Shown: positions 35,170-45,380 of the stretch, piece after piece
Numbering within the stretch: the first letter of the stretch is position 1
Layout: every line of letters starts with the position of its first letter
NCBI GenBank assembly: GCA_024220525.1
Contig: JAMYWO010000297.1
Span: forward strand, 1 to 45,380
Length of the DNA stretch: 45,380 nt
DNA from: Cochliopodium minus
Taxonomy: Eukaryota > Discosea > Himatismenida > Cochliopodiidae
Reading direction: 5' to 3'
Made by a program: the position numbers and the translations under genes
The notes under the pieces: generated by a model
What the model saw: only the letters and a program-made list of their open reading frames with translations
Databases searched by the model: none
Told to the model about the DNA's origin: nothing

Positions 35170-38100
35170 ACAAAGAAATGAAAGAGATGATATCTTGGCT
35201 TGATCTAATCAAAAAAGAAATACAAGAAGTAGATGTTGATGAAAATGAAAAAAGATTGTTTTGTGAATGGATTGATGAAATGATTGAGAGATTCCAAGAT
35301 GGAATGGATTCAAACAAAATCTATTTTGATCTCAGAAAGTTGTTGTTTTTCATTCAATGCGGATTCGAATCTCAAGAAAATCTGAATGGAAAATCAATAG
35401 TTCTTTTTCTTGGCCAATCTGGATCTGGAAAATCAACAACTATCCATTATCTTTATGGAATCACAATGTTCTTGAAAGAAATCACATATATTCATTCACG
35501 CATTGATCAGAATGGAATCGTAAAAGATTCAAAGAGAACTAAAAAAGTGATTGAAGGAGAGACAATTCTCGACTCATTTAAGATTGGGCATGAAATGAAA
35601 TCTGGAACAAAGTAAAATTAAAATCCCAAAATAATTGTTCTCTTCATTTTTATACCTTTAATTCTCCTATCGATATTCCTTTAAAGATTTGTGAGAGTGA
35701 TCGAAATCGAAAACAAAAATGAAGAGAAAAACTTTTCAAAAATACTTGCATGTGATACACCAGGATATGGAGAAACAAGAGGACCTGAACTGGACCTTGC
35801 AAATGCAATTGGTGTTTCAAATGCAATCAAATCTTGCAAATCGATCCTTCCTGTTTTGTTAATACCAGCTTTTGCACTCAAAGATGTCAGAGTTGGTCTG
35901 AAAAAAGTTGTTGAATTGGTGATTGACTTCTTTGGAGATATCCAAGTGTTTGAGAAAAAGTGTTTGATTTGGTTCACTCATTGCCAAGATACAAAAATTG
36001 ATGTAATAAGAGATGTTGCAATAGACTCTATCAAAGCTGTTGAAGAAGAAAAACAAATGACCGAAGATGAAAAAAAAAAATCAATCAGAGTTTTGAATTT
36101 TATCATTGGAGAAATTGAAGACAACCAAGAATCATCTGTCAAAATAATTGACCCTTTAAAAACAAAATCTCTTTCAAGTTGGATCAAATTGGTTGACAAC
36201 CCAAAGAAATACATGGATGATCCTTCGAACAATTTGAAATATCAACCAACTCAAACTTCTGAACTGAAACTTTCAAGCACAATCGGTTCAATCAAAGATA
36301 AAATTCAAAGATGGTTGAATGAAGAAAAGTATGGAAGAGTATTTTTTGAAATTGAACTTCTCCAAAAAATGAAATTATTCATCAATGAAAGTTATGTGAG
36401 AAATCCATTTAATTGGATAATTGAAACCATCTCAATTCATTTCACTCAAAAGATGGAACATGTTTTCAGAATGTATGATGATTCACTCCAAAACAGTTTC
36501 ATTGAATTGCAAGATAATACATTGATTCACTCCATAAATGTTTTCAAAACACTCCAATACTCTATATTTTTCAGGTCTTTCATTGATAATCCCAATTTTG
36601 GTCCTGAGAATTTCCTTTCTCAATTACTCATTAAAGCAGAGAAATTGAAAGAAATCATTAATGAGAAAATTGATCAGTTCATTCCTCCATTAAATGAAAT
36701 CAAGTTTGATGTTCTTAAATTGGAAAAGATCAAAAACCATCTGTTTCCTTTTCAAGAAAGATTTGGATTTATTTATGAAGAAACAATCGGCATAATTGAA
36801 AGAAAAATTGAAAATATTATCACAATTTGCAATAGACCAGAGTCATTGGAAGAACCAACAAATCTTGGAAAACTTCTCTTTTGTTTGATGGAATCACCAA
36901 ATCACATTCAACATCTCACTCAAAGAAAATTGAAAGAAGATTATTCAAACATTGTTGAAGGGATTGAAAAATCGATAAATGAAAAATTGCAAACCATTTG
37001 CAACAAAATAAATGAGAAAATTGAAGAAGAATCTGTTGAAATGATCAGAAGAGAATATCAAATTTTGAATGAAGTGATTGTTTCGGAAGAACTCAAAAAA
37101 CATTTGTCTGCAACTCTTGAAAATGATCTCTCAAACAATTTCACAACAAAAATCATTGAGAAATGCAATTTAATTGTGAAGAAAATTAAGAAGAAAATTG
37201 ATGAAGAAGAATTTGATGAAGAATTCAAAGAAGATATGATGACTTTGATCAATTTGAGAAAATTAAATTTGAGAATAACTGAAGCAAGTGATTACATATT
37301 TAGAGAGTTGAGAGAATTTGTTGAATTGAAAATCAAAGAATGGATTGATGATTTGATGAACGAATTGAAAAAACTGAGAAATGATGAAAACATCAACATG
37401 AAAAAAATGATTGAAACATTTCAAAAGTTGTTCAATAGTATTTGGCTCGACGAACACTTTGGAAACTTGATTTCAAGATGTTTGAGAAGGACTTGTGAAA
37501 GGTTGATTGAATTTTCTGATGAATTGAGTGAAGGAATAGAAATTGATTTTGAAGAATCTAAATTTGTCAATGTTGCTTCGAAATTCAAACAATTAGAATA
37601 CATCTCAAATTGTAACGAATTTATTTCAAAATTTGAAAAAATGAAGATAAAAAAAGAACCATCTTCCCCATCACCTTTTTCTTTTGAAAAAAGTAGTGTA
37701 TCTTCACAAGAAAATCAATCAGAAATTTCATCTGAAAAAAATTTAAATCCAATGAGCCCATCAAGGCAAAAAAGTAAGGTTTTGTTGAATTTTGAAAGAT
37801 GTAAACTGTTTTTAAGAGAAAAATTGGAAGATTTGACAAAAAAGTGTAAAGAAGGAATGGATGTTAAAGTGAATGTGATAGACACAAATTTGAAGAAAAT
37901 TTTGGAGAATATATTAAAAGAAGAAGTAAAATCTCCTAGGACTTTTCCCAAAAAAGAAGAAATACATGAATCGAATCAAGAATTGGTTATTCTAGGGGAA
38001 TTAGATAGTTTGAAATCTCCAACAAAGATAATTGAAAATTTGAAAATTATTGAATTATTGCGTCCTACTTCAAAGTTGATTTCATTTGATTTGGATTTCA

Positions 38101-41100
38101 ATGAATTTATTAATGAGAAAATTAACGAAAGAGTTGAATTTTTAGAGTCACTCATTTGTAAATACCTTAAATACATAGTTGAACGCTTTGAAAAATTCGC
38201 CATTGTTAAATTTTCTTTCTCCATCATTTCTATTTGCTTCAACAAACTGAAAGAATTTTACATCATTCATGATAAATTTCCTGCTTTTGTGATTGAGCAC
38301 ATTAACTTTGAAAATATATTCAACAAATGTACAACTGAAACGACAAAAGCATTAATCCAGGTTCACGATAATTTCAAGGAAGCAATTTCTCTGAAAAACT
38401 TTGATCTTGCTCAAAAAAATTTTGATGTGATCAGAGAAGCAATGTTTACAATTGATATCAAAATAACTGACAAACAAACCAAGAACCAAATTATTGTTTT
38501 TGAGAAGATCAACAAATTTTATGAAGAATCAAAAAAAGAAATGCAGCAATCAAAAAAAGATGTCGCAGGAGAATTAGAAAATCATTTCATGAGCTATGAT
38601 TTCTACATGATTTCTCAACTTTTAAAACAACTTGATAATTCTTCTCACAAACAGCTATACAAGCAATATCTCACCAAAACTAGACAGTTTTGTTCAAGCT
38701 TTATTCAAAAAACTGGAAGACAAATCAACCAGTTTAATATCTTGGATGAAAATTCTGCTCGTGAAATACATGATTCAATCGAAAAATTGGAAAAGATTGA
38801 GGAAAATCTGGAAGAGAGAATTAATGAAAAATCTGATGAAAAGTCCAAAAAAGTAGATTTTCAATCATTTAAAAAGGAATTTTTTGAAAGAATCACTCAA
38901 AAGATCAACAATGAAATTGAAAGATTGAAAAAAATGACTTTTGAAATCAAGAACGAAGAATTAGATAAAAAATATTCAAAATTGGAGGAAATTTTAAATT
39001 CTTTTTCTCCCTATGAAAACGAATTTGTTGTTCCAAAAGAAAAGCCAAATCTAACTGTTAAATCTGGAAAACCAACGAAAAAAAGTCTTCCTAATCTTCC
39101 TAAAAGGGGGTCAAAAAAGGCTGAGAAATTAGAAAGTGAAGATAAAATTTTGGATGAGAAAAAAGAAAAAGAAAAAAAAAAAGAAAAAGAAATAAAAATA
39201 GAAACAGAAAAAGAAACACTAAGAGAGAAACTTGAAAATTTGAAGAACAGCCAAGAAGAAAGAATGAAAACTAGAATCAAAGAAGAAATATACAAGTGTT
39301 GTCAATACAAAGAAAATGAAACTTTTTCATTGGAAAACTTCATTTATGTTGACACAAAAGGATTGGAAGAAATTTATGAAAACAACAAAAAATATGTTCA
39401 TTTGGCCAATGAAATTTTGAGGGAATTTGTGGATCTTAGATGCAAATTTTTTGTTCAAAAATCCAATCATAGTTTACCAAAAGTTATTGAAAAATTAGAA
39501 GAATTTTCTGAACAATTGAAAACATTTTCGGTGGATAATAACCTCCCTCTCAACAAAATCATTGACCAAACAATGGAAAAAATAAAAAAACAGAAGAAAG
39601 GAGTGATAGAAGAAATTGTAAAGAGTGTTGAAAGAGATGACTATTCAAAGCTCAAAGAAGATTTCAATAAAAACTCTGAGTTACAAGAAGAAATTGTAAA
39701 CACGTTGACAGAAACAAACACCAAGAAAATAAATTCGTTGATGCTCAAGATAGAAAAAAATAATTTTGAATCAATTGAAATAAATGAAATCAAACATTTG
39801 GAAAAATGTTCAAAAGAATTGGTGTCTCTGGATCCAAAAATCAAAGAGATCTTCAAAAAATATGAGGAATTTAGAGACATCAACATTAAAAAGAAATGTG
39901 AAGATATTTTCAAAAATTCATTGCACAACATCTCAGAAAGTGAATTTGATCTGATCTTCAAAATAGATAGAATTTATGGAGAAATCACAAAATCTCACCT
40001 CTCAAAAGTTCTTCCTCTTATCAAAAATGAACTGACTAAGACAATTTGCTCCATTCAAGCATTGATAGATCAAAGAAAATACAAAGAATTGATCAACAAT
40101 TTGATTTCTCTTCAAACTTATTCCAAAATCATCAAAGTGTTCCAAAACCTTGAGATTTCAGATCTAAGCGATAATTTCTTCCAAATCAAAAAAGAAATCA
40201 ATAATCTTTGTAATAATCCAAATTCAAGTCTTTTAAATGTACAAACAAACTTGAAAAAAAGTATTGATAAAAATATTGAATTCATGTTAGAGCTATGGAA
40301 AAAATCAGAATTTGATCGTCTTGAAAATGAAATCAAAGTTATGAAAGATATCAATTTATTGACAAGGTTTATCTCAAATGTTGATCAAATGTTGAACGAA
40401 GTTACAAAACCTCTCATTGATAATTATGATAAATGTAATGAAGAAGCAGCAAATATAGTTGAAGAAGTAATTGATTCTATGGGTTTTTCTTTGTTGGAAA
40501 AGGAAAATGATCTCAAAATGATCACGAGGCTCCTCAAGAAGATGAAATGTATTGAAATTTGTTTGAAAGAAATAAATTCTTCTTCAAAGTGTCACTCTAT
40601 TTCTATTATTTCTTTGATTGAAAAGAAGATTGAAAGTAAAGTAAAAGAATTCAAAAATTCAGTTGATGTATCAGAACAAGTGAGCAACATAATAGAGCTC
40701 CAAGCAATTTCCAGTAACATCTTTGATTGTGAAGAATACTGCAAAAAGAAAATCAATGAGTTGATCTCTAAATATAAAAACTTGAAAGAAAATTCTTTGT
40801 TTGAATTGGGGAAACTGTTGGAAGTTAATGAATCGGCATATGGAAAGGAAGTCGTTTTTTCATTCATACAATTCAAGTCTTTGTCTGTTGAAAAATTTCT
40901 CGAGGTAACAGGAAGACAAAATGAAATCTATGCACTGAATGAAACGGAAGGAGACGGATTATCTACAAATGAAGAACTCAACAAAAAAAAACAGCAAGGA
41001 TTGGAAAGATATGAACAAGATCCACTAAGAAATGTACTACTTGAAAGATACAAAGAGTATGACAAGAAATACAATGAACTTTTCAACAAATACTTCTGCT

Positions 41101-43568
41101 CTTCAAACAAAGAAGAAGAAATCTTACAAGCCACCAAAAATGAGATCAAAGTAACCAAATTAAACCACAAAGATTGGAACGAAAAAACTTGTGATAAGAT
41201 ACCCATAATCCTCGCCCATGTGTTTGTGATGTGGACATTCATGAATTCGGATCTAGAAAGTAATAAAGTTGCTCTTATGAAGCCACATGCAGTTCAAATT
41301 CTCTCTATTTTCAGATTGTTTGGTCTCGATACTTTTAAACCCTCCACTTTCCAAAAAATCGGATCTTTTATTGGGATAAATAAGAGAGAGCTTGAAAATC
41401 ATTTGATTCAAATTGGAACAGGAGAAGGAAAATCTGTCACTCTTGCAGCTTGCTCGATCATGTTTGCTTTGTTTGGCTATGAAGTATCTTGTATTTGCTA
41501 CAGCAAATACCTTTCGGATAGAGACTATGATTCCTTTTTGCATCTCTTCAAAATTTTCAAAGTTGATGGTTTGATTTCTTATTCGACCATCAAAGAACTT
41601 TGTGAAAAAGAAATCAATAGAGAAATCAATGTCAGGGATTCTTCCCTCAAATTTTTGAGAGGAAATCTTCAAGATCAAATCTACAAATCTTGCCAAAAGA
41701 AAAAAGTGTTGTTGATTGATGAAGTTGATGTTTTTTTCAGCAAAGACTTTTTTGGAAATACATACAATCCACTTGCTCTTTACACCAGTGAAAATGTGAG
41801 AAAATTGATTGAATATGTTTTCAAAAATGATGTAAAAGTTGCTCAAATCAGAAATTCAAATGAATACAAAGCAGTTTTGAATGATTTCAAAGATTTTGAA
41901 TTTATTCTCAACAACGAAATCACAAAGATGTTGATAGATAAAAAAGATATCAACAATCCTCCTTTCGTGGTATTTGATGGAAAGATTGGTTACAAAGAAT
42001 TTGATGGTATTTCGACAACAATATCATGGGGATATAAAACTCAATTTGCATACATCCAAAAATTTGGAGAAGGATTGATAAATGAAGAAGAGAAAAACAA
42101 AGCATTAGGCCTCAGAATAAATTGTGGAAAGTTTTCATATGCCGAAATTCCTCACCAATTTGATTTGATTATGGGAGTAACTGGAACATTGAAAACTTTG
42201 ACTCCAACTCAGAACAAAATCATTGAAAGATATCAAATAACCAAGAAAACATACTCTCCTTCAATGTTTGGGACCAGCAATTTTAGTTTCGCCGAAGTAG
42301 GAGATTTTTGGGTTGAGAAAGAGAAAGAACAAAGATTTCTCAAGTTGTTCAACGATTCAAATGAAAAAATCGAAAGAGGAAGAGCTGTTCTGATTTTTTT
42401 CGAAAATGAAGATGCTCTGTTGGACTTCAAACACTCCAAATACTGCAAATTCAAAGACTTAAAAATGAATGAAATCACTCCTATCACTAAAACCCAAGAA
42501 AAATTATCTTTGATCAAAAATGCAACAAGATCGGGAAATGTAACTTTGTTGACAAGACAATTCGGGAGAGGAACTGACTTTTTCTGTCTTGATCAACAAA
42601 CAATAAATGCAGGAGGAGTTCATGTCATTCAAACTTTCTTTTCGGATGACATTTCTGAAGAGATCCAAATTAAAGGAAGAACTGCAAGACAAGGTCAAAA
42701 AGGATCGTTCCAATTCTTGTTGAGTGAAGAGGATGTCACGAGATATGTTTCACTTGAACAACTCGAGAAATTTTTCACAAGCAAAAACAATATCTATCGT
42801 GAAATGTGCGAAATAAGAAAAATAAATTTCGACAAAGAATCTGAAAAGTTGATTGAAAGTATCAACAAAGTCAGAGATAACGATGAAGACAGTGTCAACC
42901 TCAAATTAAACCTCCTTTATTACAAAAATGGAACAGATTCTAAAACCAAGTTGATCCAATATCTCAATAAATTGAATCCTATTGTGAATGTCAACATGGA
43001 AAAAGATTATCATGTTATTTTTGTGTTGGATTGTTCTGGTTCAATGAGTTGCAATGTAAAGGGACTCTACGGAAATGAAACCAGGTGGAGTTGTCTTGTG
43101 GGAGCAGTCAACACGTTCATCACTTCAAGAAGAAATGCAAACGCAAGAGATATCATCTCCATCCTAGAATACTCCCATGTAGTACACCCCGAGTGCGAAA
43201 AGGCTCCTCTCAATGAAGATTTCAACAGGTATCTCAAGTTTCATGGAGGAGGAACAAGTTTTTCAGTTGGATTGAACGAGGCAAACAAAGTACTTAGCAG
43301 GAGTGATCACTCTATTTACACACCATTGCTTCTTTTCTTGTCGGATGGTGAGAGTGATGATGGAGACAATGAAATGAAACAAATCTTCAATGCCTATCAC
43401 AAAAAAGGTTTGATCGTGAGAACCATAGGATTTTGTGATGGTGCTCAACAAAAGCTCGAATCTTTGGCTAAATTGGGAGGCGGATCCTTCTTGAATTCTA
43501 TTAATGGAATTGAACTTGAAAAAACATTTGCCGCCATTGCTTACCAATTGGAAAGTGGACAAATTTAA
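35170..43568 (+). CDS. giant GTPase-like / SecA-type DEAD motor / vWA protein, 5' end missing
   Basis: About 2,770 residues are visible: exon 35170-35611, one 75-nt intron, then 7.9 kb without a break to TAA 43566-43568. The first in-frame ATG (35178) is probably internal. Head: Walker A GQSGSGKST (35412-35438) and DTPGYGETRGPELDLANAIG (from 35754), like AIG1/Toc-type GTPases. Then about 1,700 residues of lysine/glutamate-rich helical sequence. The motor has SecA motifs in order: MKPHAVQIL (Q-like), GTGEGKS (41415-41435), YSKYLSDRDY, IDEVDVFF (from 41715), GVTGT (42174-42188), FGRGTD (42561-42578), GGVHVIQTFF and GRTARQG (42675-42695). SecA's C-terminal domains are missing. Instead a vWA follows, with MIDAS DCSGSMS (43029-43049), GGGTS (43245-43259) and LSDGESDDG. 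A role as an ATP-driven protein remodeller or translocase is inference. No signal peptide is visible. Confidence 0.85.
35612..35686 (+). other. spliceosomal intron in the SecA/vWA gene
   Basis: 75 nt, starting GTAAAATT and ending TTTAAAG. Removing it joins GTK to FVRVIEIE in frame between the Walker A and DTPG parts of the GTPase-like head. It is the only intron I can find in this gene and shows that the gene is eukaryotic, not a bacterial contaminant. Confidence 0.85.
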
Positions 43569-43680
43569 ATTCAACATTTTCCTTTTCTTTAAAAAAAAAA
43601 ACAAACTATTAAACAAAATATTAATATTTCAAATCAATTTTACTTTTTATCTTTTTAATTTTTCATTTTTGGGGAACAAT

Positions 43681-45178
43681 TTATTTTTTTTCTCTAATTG
43701 CAAATCCACCAGGGTAAATGAGCACATACCCAATACTCGTATACTCAACAAAAAATTCGAAAACATCCACCCCAGATTCTTGTTTAAATGAAGTCATCCT
43801 CAATAAAATAAATTTAAAAAACAAAATTAATAATTTTCAAAAAAAAAAAGATTACCCACTCTTATTCCACTGTTCACATTCTCTTTTAAACTCAAAAATT
43901 TTTCTGGAATTGGTGGAAATGAAAATCCGTTTGAAATCATAAGATATTTCGAAAGAGACGGGGAATTCGTTGGGAATGTTAAATTGGAGCTCTGGTACTA
44001 CCTTTTTTCCCTTCAAGTCCAAAAACTTGATCTTTTTCTGTGACAATGTAGCCAAAATACCATTTACACAACAAAAATATTCAACACTCCCAACTTGTAT
44101 TTCTAAAACATTTTTTTTAAATTTTTTTTTTGTTTTTCGAAATGTACAATCAAAATTTGTTTAATAAAAATTGTTAGACATGTCCAAAATTTAAAACTTT
44201 GTTAGCGGATAATAATTTATACTAACAAATTTTGAACTGTTGTAAAGTTTTGGACATCTCTAAAAATTGTTATACTTTTCTTTTTTGTTTTTAAATTTAT
44301 TTAGTTGTTATTGGAATGAAAATTTTTTACTTGAAATATACTTGAGCTCTGAACGGTTCGAAAAAGAAACCAAGTACACTTCATAATCACCAATCACAAT
44401 GAAATGGTTTGGAATACCCCTAGCTTGTTTGATTTCTAAAGAGAAATGTTTGAATTGCAATTCTACAATGAAAAACATCATATATACCTCTTATCGATCC
44501 TAATTTTAAAGCACTTTTAGGTTGATATTCATCATCTATCTTTTCATGTTGTATGATGAGCCCAGTATCGACAGTGACCAAAAAAGTTTCGGTCATATGA
44601 TCCACTATCTTCCTTGCCAAAACCTATCCATCATGTTATGTGAATTTATTTAATTAGATACTCAATAATATGAATCATGTACATGTGATCAATAATATAA
44701 CGAATTATAAAATTTGAAAAGAGATGATTTACTTTTGGGAACTTTATGTTCTTGAGATTTCTCAAAATATATAATAACAATACTTCACATTCTATTTTAT
44801 TTGATCTATCCATGTTTTTGTATTTGATAATTGCCATCTTTGAAAATTCTCCCTGTATTTCGCTCAACACCTTTCTATAATCAAAATTTTTTGGAGGTTA
44901 TGAACAATATTACAAAACATTTGTTAGATTTACTTTGAATTGATTGAACAAATGGAAATATTCTCATCTTTTAATACTGCAAACTCGAAAGGATTGATGA
45001 TCTTGATTTCATCCACTTCCTTCAGATGTTTTTCCTTGCATTTCTCGACCTTCTTGGTCTTGATATTGAAGAAATAGGTGGAATCATCGATAATGGAGAT
45101 ATATTCATCATGATTTAATTTCTCAATAGCCAATCTATCCTCCACATTATCAACAAGTACTGTATGATGATAAGACAT
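43681..45178 (-). CDS. uncharacterised beta-rich protein, possibly a degenerate beta-propeller
   Basis: Six exons chain in frame to about 330 residues. The start is ATG 45178 (MSYHHTVLVDNVEDRLAIEK) and the stop TAA at 43681-43683 (…FAIREKK). The introns are short, and all five joins I checked keep phase. The sequence alternates short beta strands of the kind YISIIDDSTYFFNIKTKK, PFEFAVLKDENISICSI, FIVIGDYEVYLVSFSNRSE, VNGILATLSQKKIKFLDLKG and YDFKRIFISTNSRKIFEFK. These recur about every 40-60 residues and look like blades of a WD40-like propeller without the GH...WD residues. There is no signal peptide or membrane segment. I cannot name a family. It converges on the SecA/vWA gene, with 112 bp between stops. 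Confidence 0.7.
44176..44261. repeat. imperfect hairpin-forming inverted repeat inside an intron
   Basis: Left arm 44176-44205 (AGACATGTCCAAAA ... CTTTGTTAG) and right arm 44222-44261 (CTAACAAA ... TTTTGGACATCTCT) are reverse complements with a few mismatches and a gap, separated by 16 nt. It lies in an intron of the small minus-strand gene. It resembles a short MITE-like element or an intronic stem-loop. Confidence 0.65.
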
Positions 45179-45261
45179 TTTTTTTTATTTTTTTTTGAGC
45201 AAATCTTGGATTTTTAGAAGATATATCGTCAAATGAGAGATGAATGATTTTTTTTATTCTT

Positions 45262-45380
45262 CCCTAGCAGTCAAAAAGTTGAGGCTTAGGCGAAATTTAG
45301 GCGTGATAAGGGAACCAAGTCACCAAAACACTAACTTTTTTAGGTTGAATTTAGTTTGAATTTGGGCGAAATTTAGTTAT
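45262..45380. repeat. right-end repeat with two cgaaatttag motifs, related to the left end
   Basis: ccctagcagt at 45262-45271, cgaaatttag at 45291-45300 and again at 45367-45376. The first two 10-mers occur inverted at 66-75 and 37-46 at the other end of the window, in the matching order. Spacing differs, so the copies have diverged. It contains no gene. Confidence 0.6.

Noticed and set aside
35178-35180. ATG at 35178 as the true start of the SecA/vWA gene
   Set aside because: It lies 9 bases from the N and next to antisense cyclase coding sequence, with no room for a promoter. The frame is open upstream to the junction.
35170-43568. SecA-like gene as bacterial contamination or a plastid SecA
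   Set aside because: It has a GT-AG intron, base composition and splice style like the neighbours, a eukaryotic-type GTPase head and a vWA domain, and lacks SecA C-terminal domains and any transit peptide that I can see.
45280-45380. Telomere at the right end (TTAGGC-like strings)
   Set aside because: Only two or three scattered TTAGGC/TTAGGT occurrences, not a tandem array. They are better explained as part of the end repeat.

Overview
The window is nuclear DNA from a eukaryotic microbe. It is very A+T-rich, with homopolymer runs of A and T, and genes are split by short GT...AG introns of roughly 40 to 250 nt. TAA, TAG and TGA all end genes, so the code looks standard. The mix of RasGAP/RhoGEF, RasGEF, fungal/protist-type adenylyl cyclase, an alpha-actinin-type actin-binding protein and a GOST seven-TM protein suggests an amoeboid protist (Amoebozoa-like or similar). 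I cannot fix the species. An Era GTPase with a possible mitochondrial presequence and a 2-oxoglutarate/malate carrier imply mitochondria that still make protein.

Layout, left to right. N-acetylglucosamine kinase-like gene (-), a RasGAP-RhoGEF(DH)-PH protein (-), and a complete huntingtin orthologue of about 20 exons (-, 5.5-14.5 kb). From a 160-bp divergent promoter at 14.55 kb a GOST/TMEM87-like seven-TM gene runs (+), followed by a small CCCH zinc-finger gene (+). Then a Sel1-repeat protein (-), a CH-CH actin-binding protein with a Q-rich coiled coil (-), and a DEP-RasGEF protein (-). A second divergent promoter at 26.2-26.4 kb faces the Era GTPase (+), with the malate/oxoglutarate carrier (+) behind it. 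Next is a multi-domain adenylyl cyclase (-), cut off at its 5' end by a single undetermined base at 35169. On the other side of that base is a giant gene on the + strand (35.2-43.6 kb), also without its 5' end. It encodes a P-loop GTPase-like head, about 1,700 residues of helical sequence, a SecA-type DEAD motor and a C-terminal vWA/MIDAS domain. A small beta-rich unknown gene (-) ends the window.

Main points of interest. (1) The GTPase/SecA-motor/vWA giant protein is the best candidate for an undescribed system: a SecA-type translocase engine in a eukaryotic gene, with the SecA C-terminal half replaced by a MIDAS domain. (2) The huntingtin orthologue has no polyglutamine or proline-rich tract. 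(3) The single N at 35169 lies exactly where two 5'-truncated genes meet inside a near-identical repeat, so the two halves of the window may not be adjacent in the genome. (4) The window ends carry related sequence in inverted orientation.

Coordinates of spliced genes are whole spans from start to stop codon. Exon edges are read by eye from GT/AG sites, reading frame and family alignment from memory. No database search was possible.
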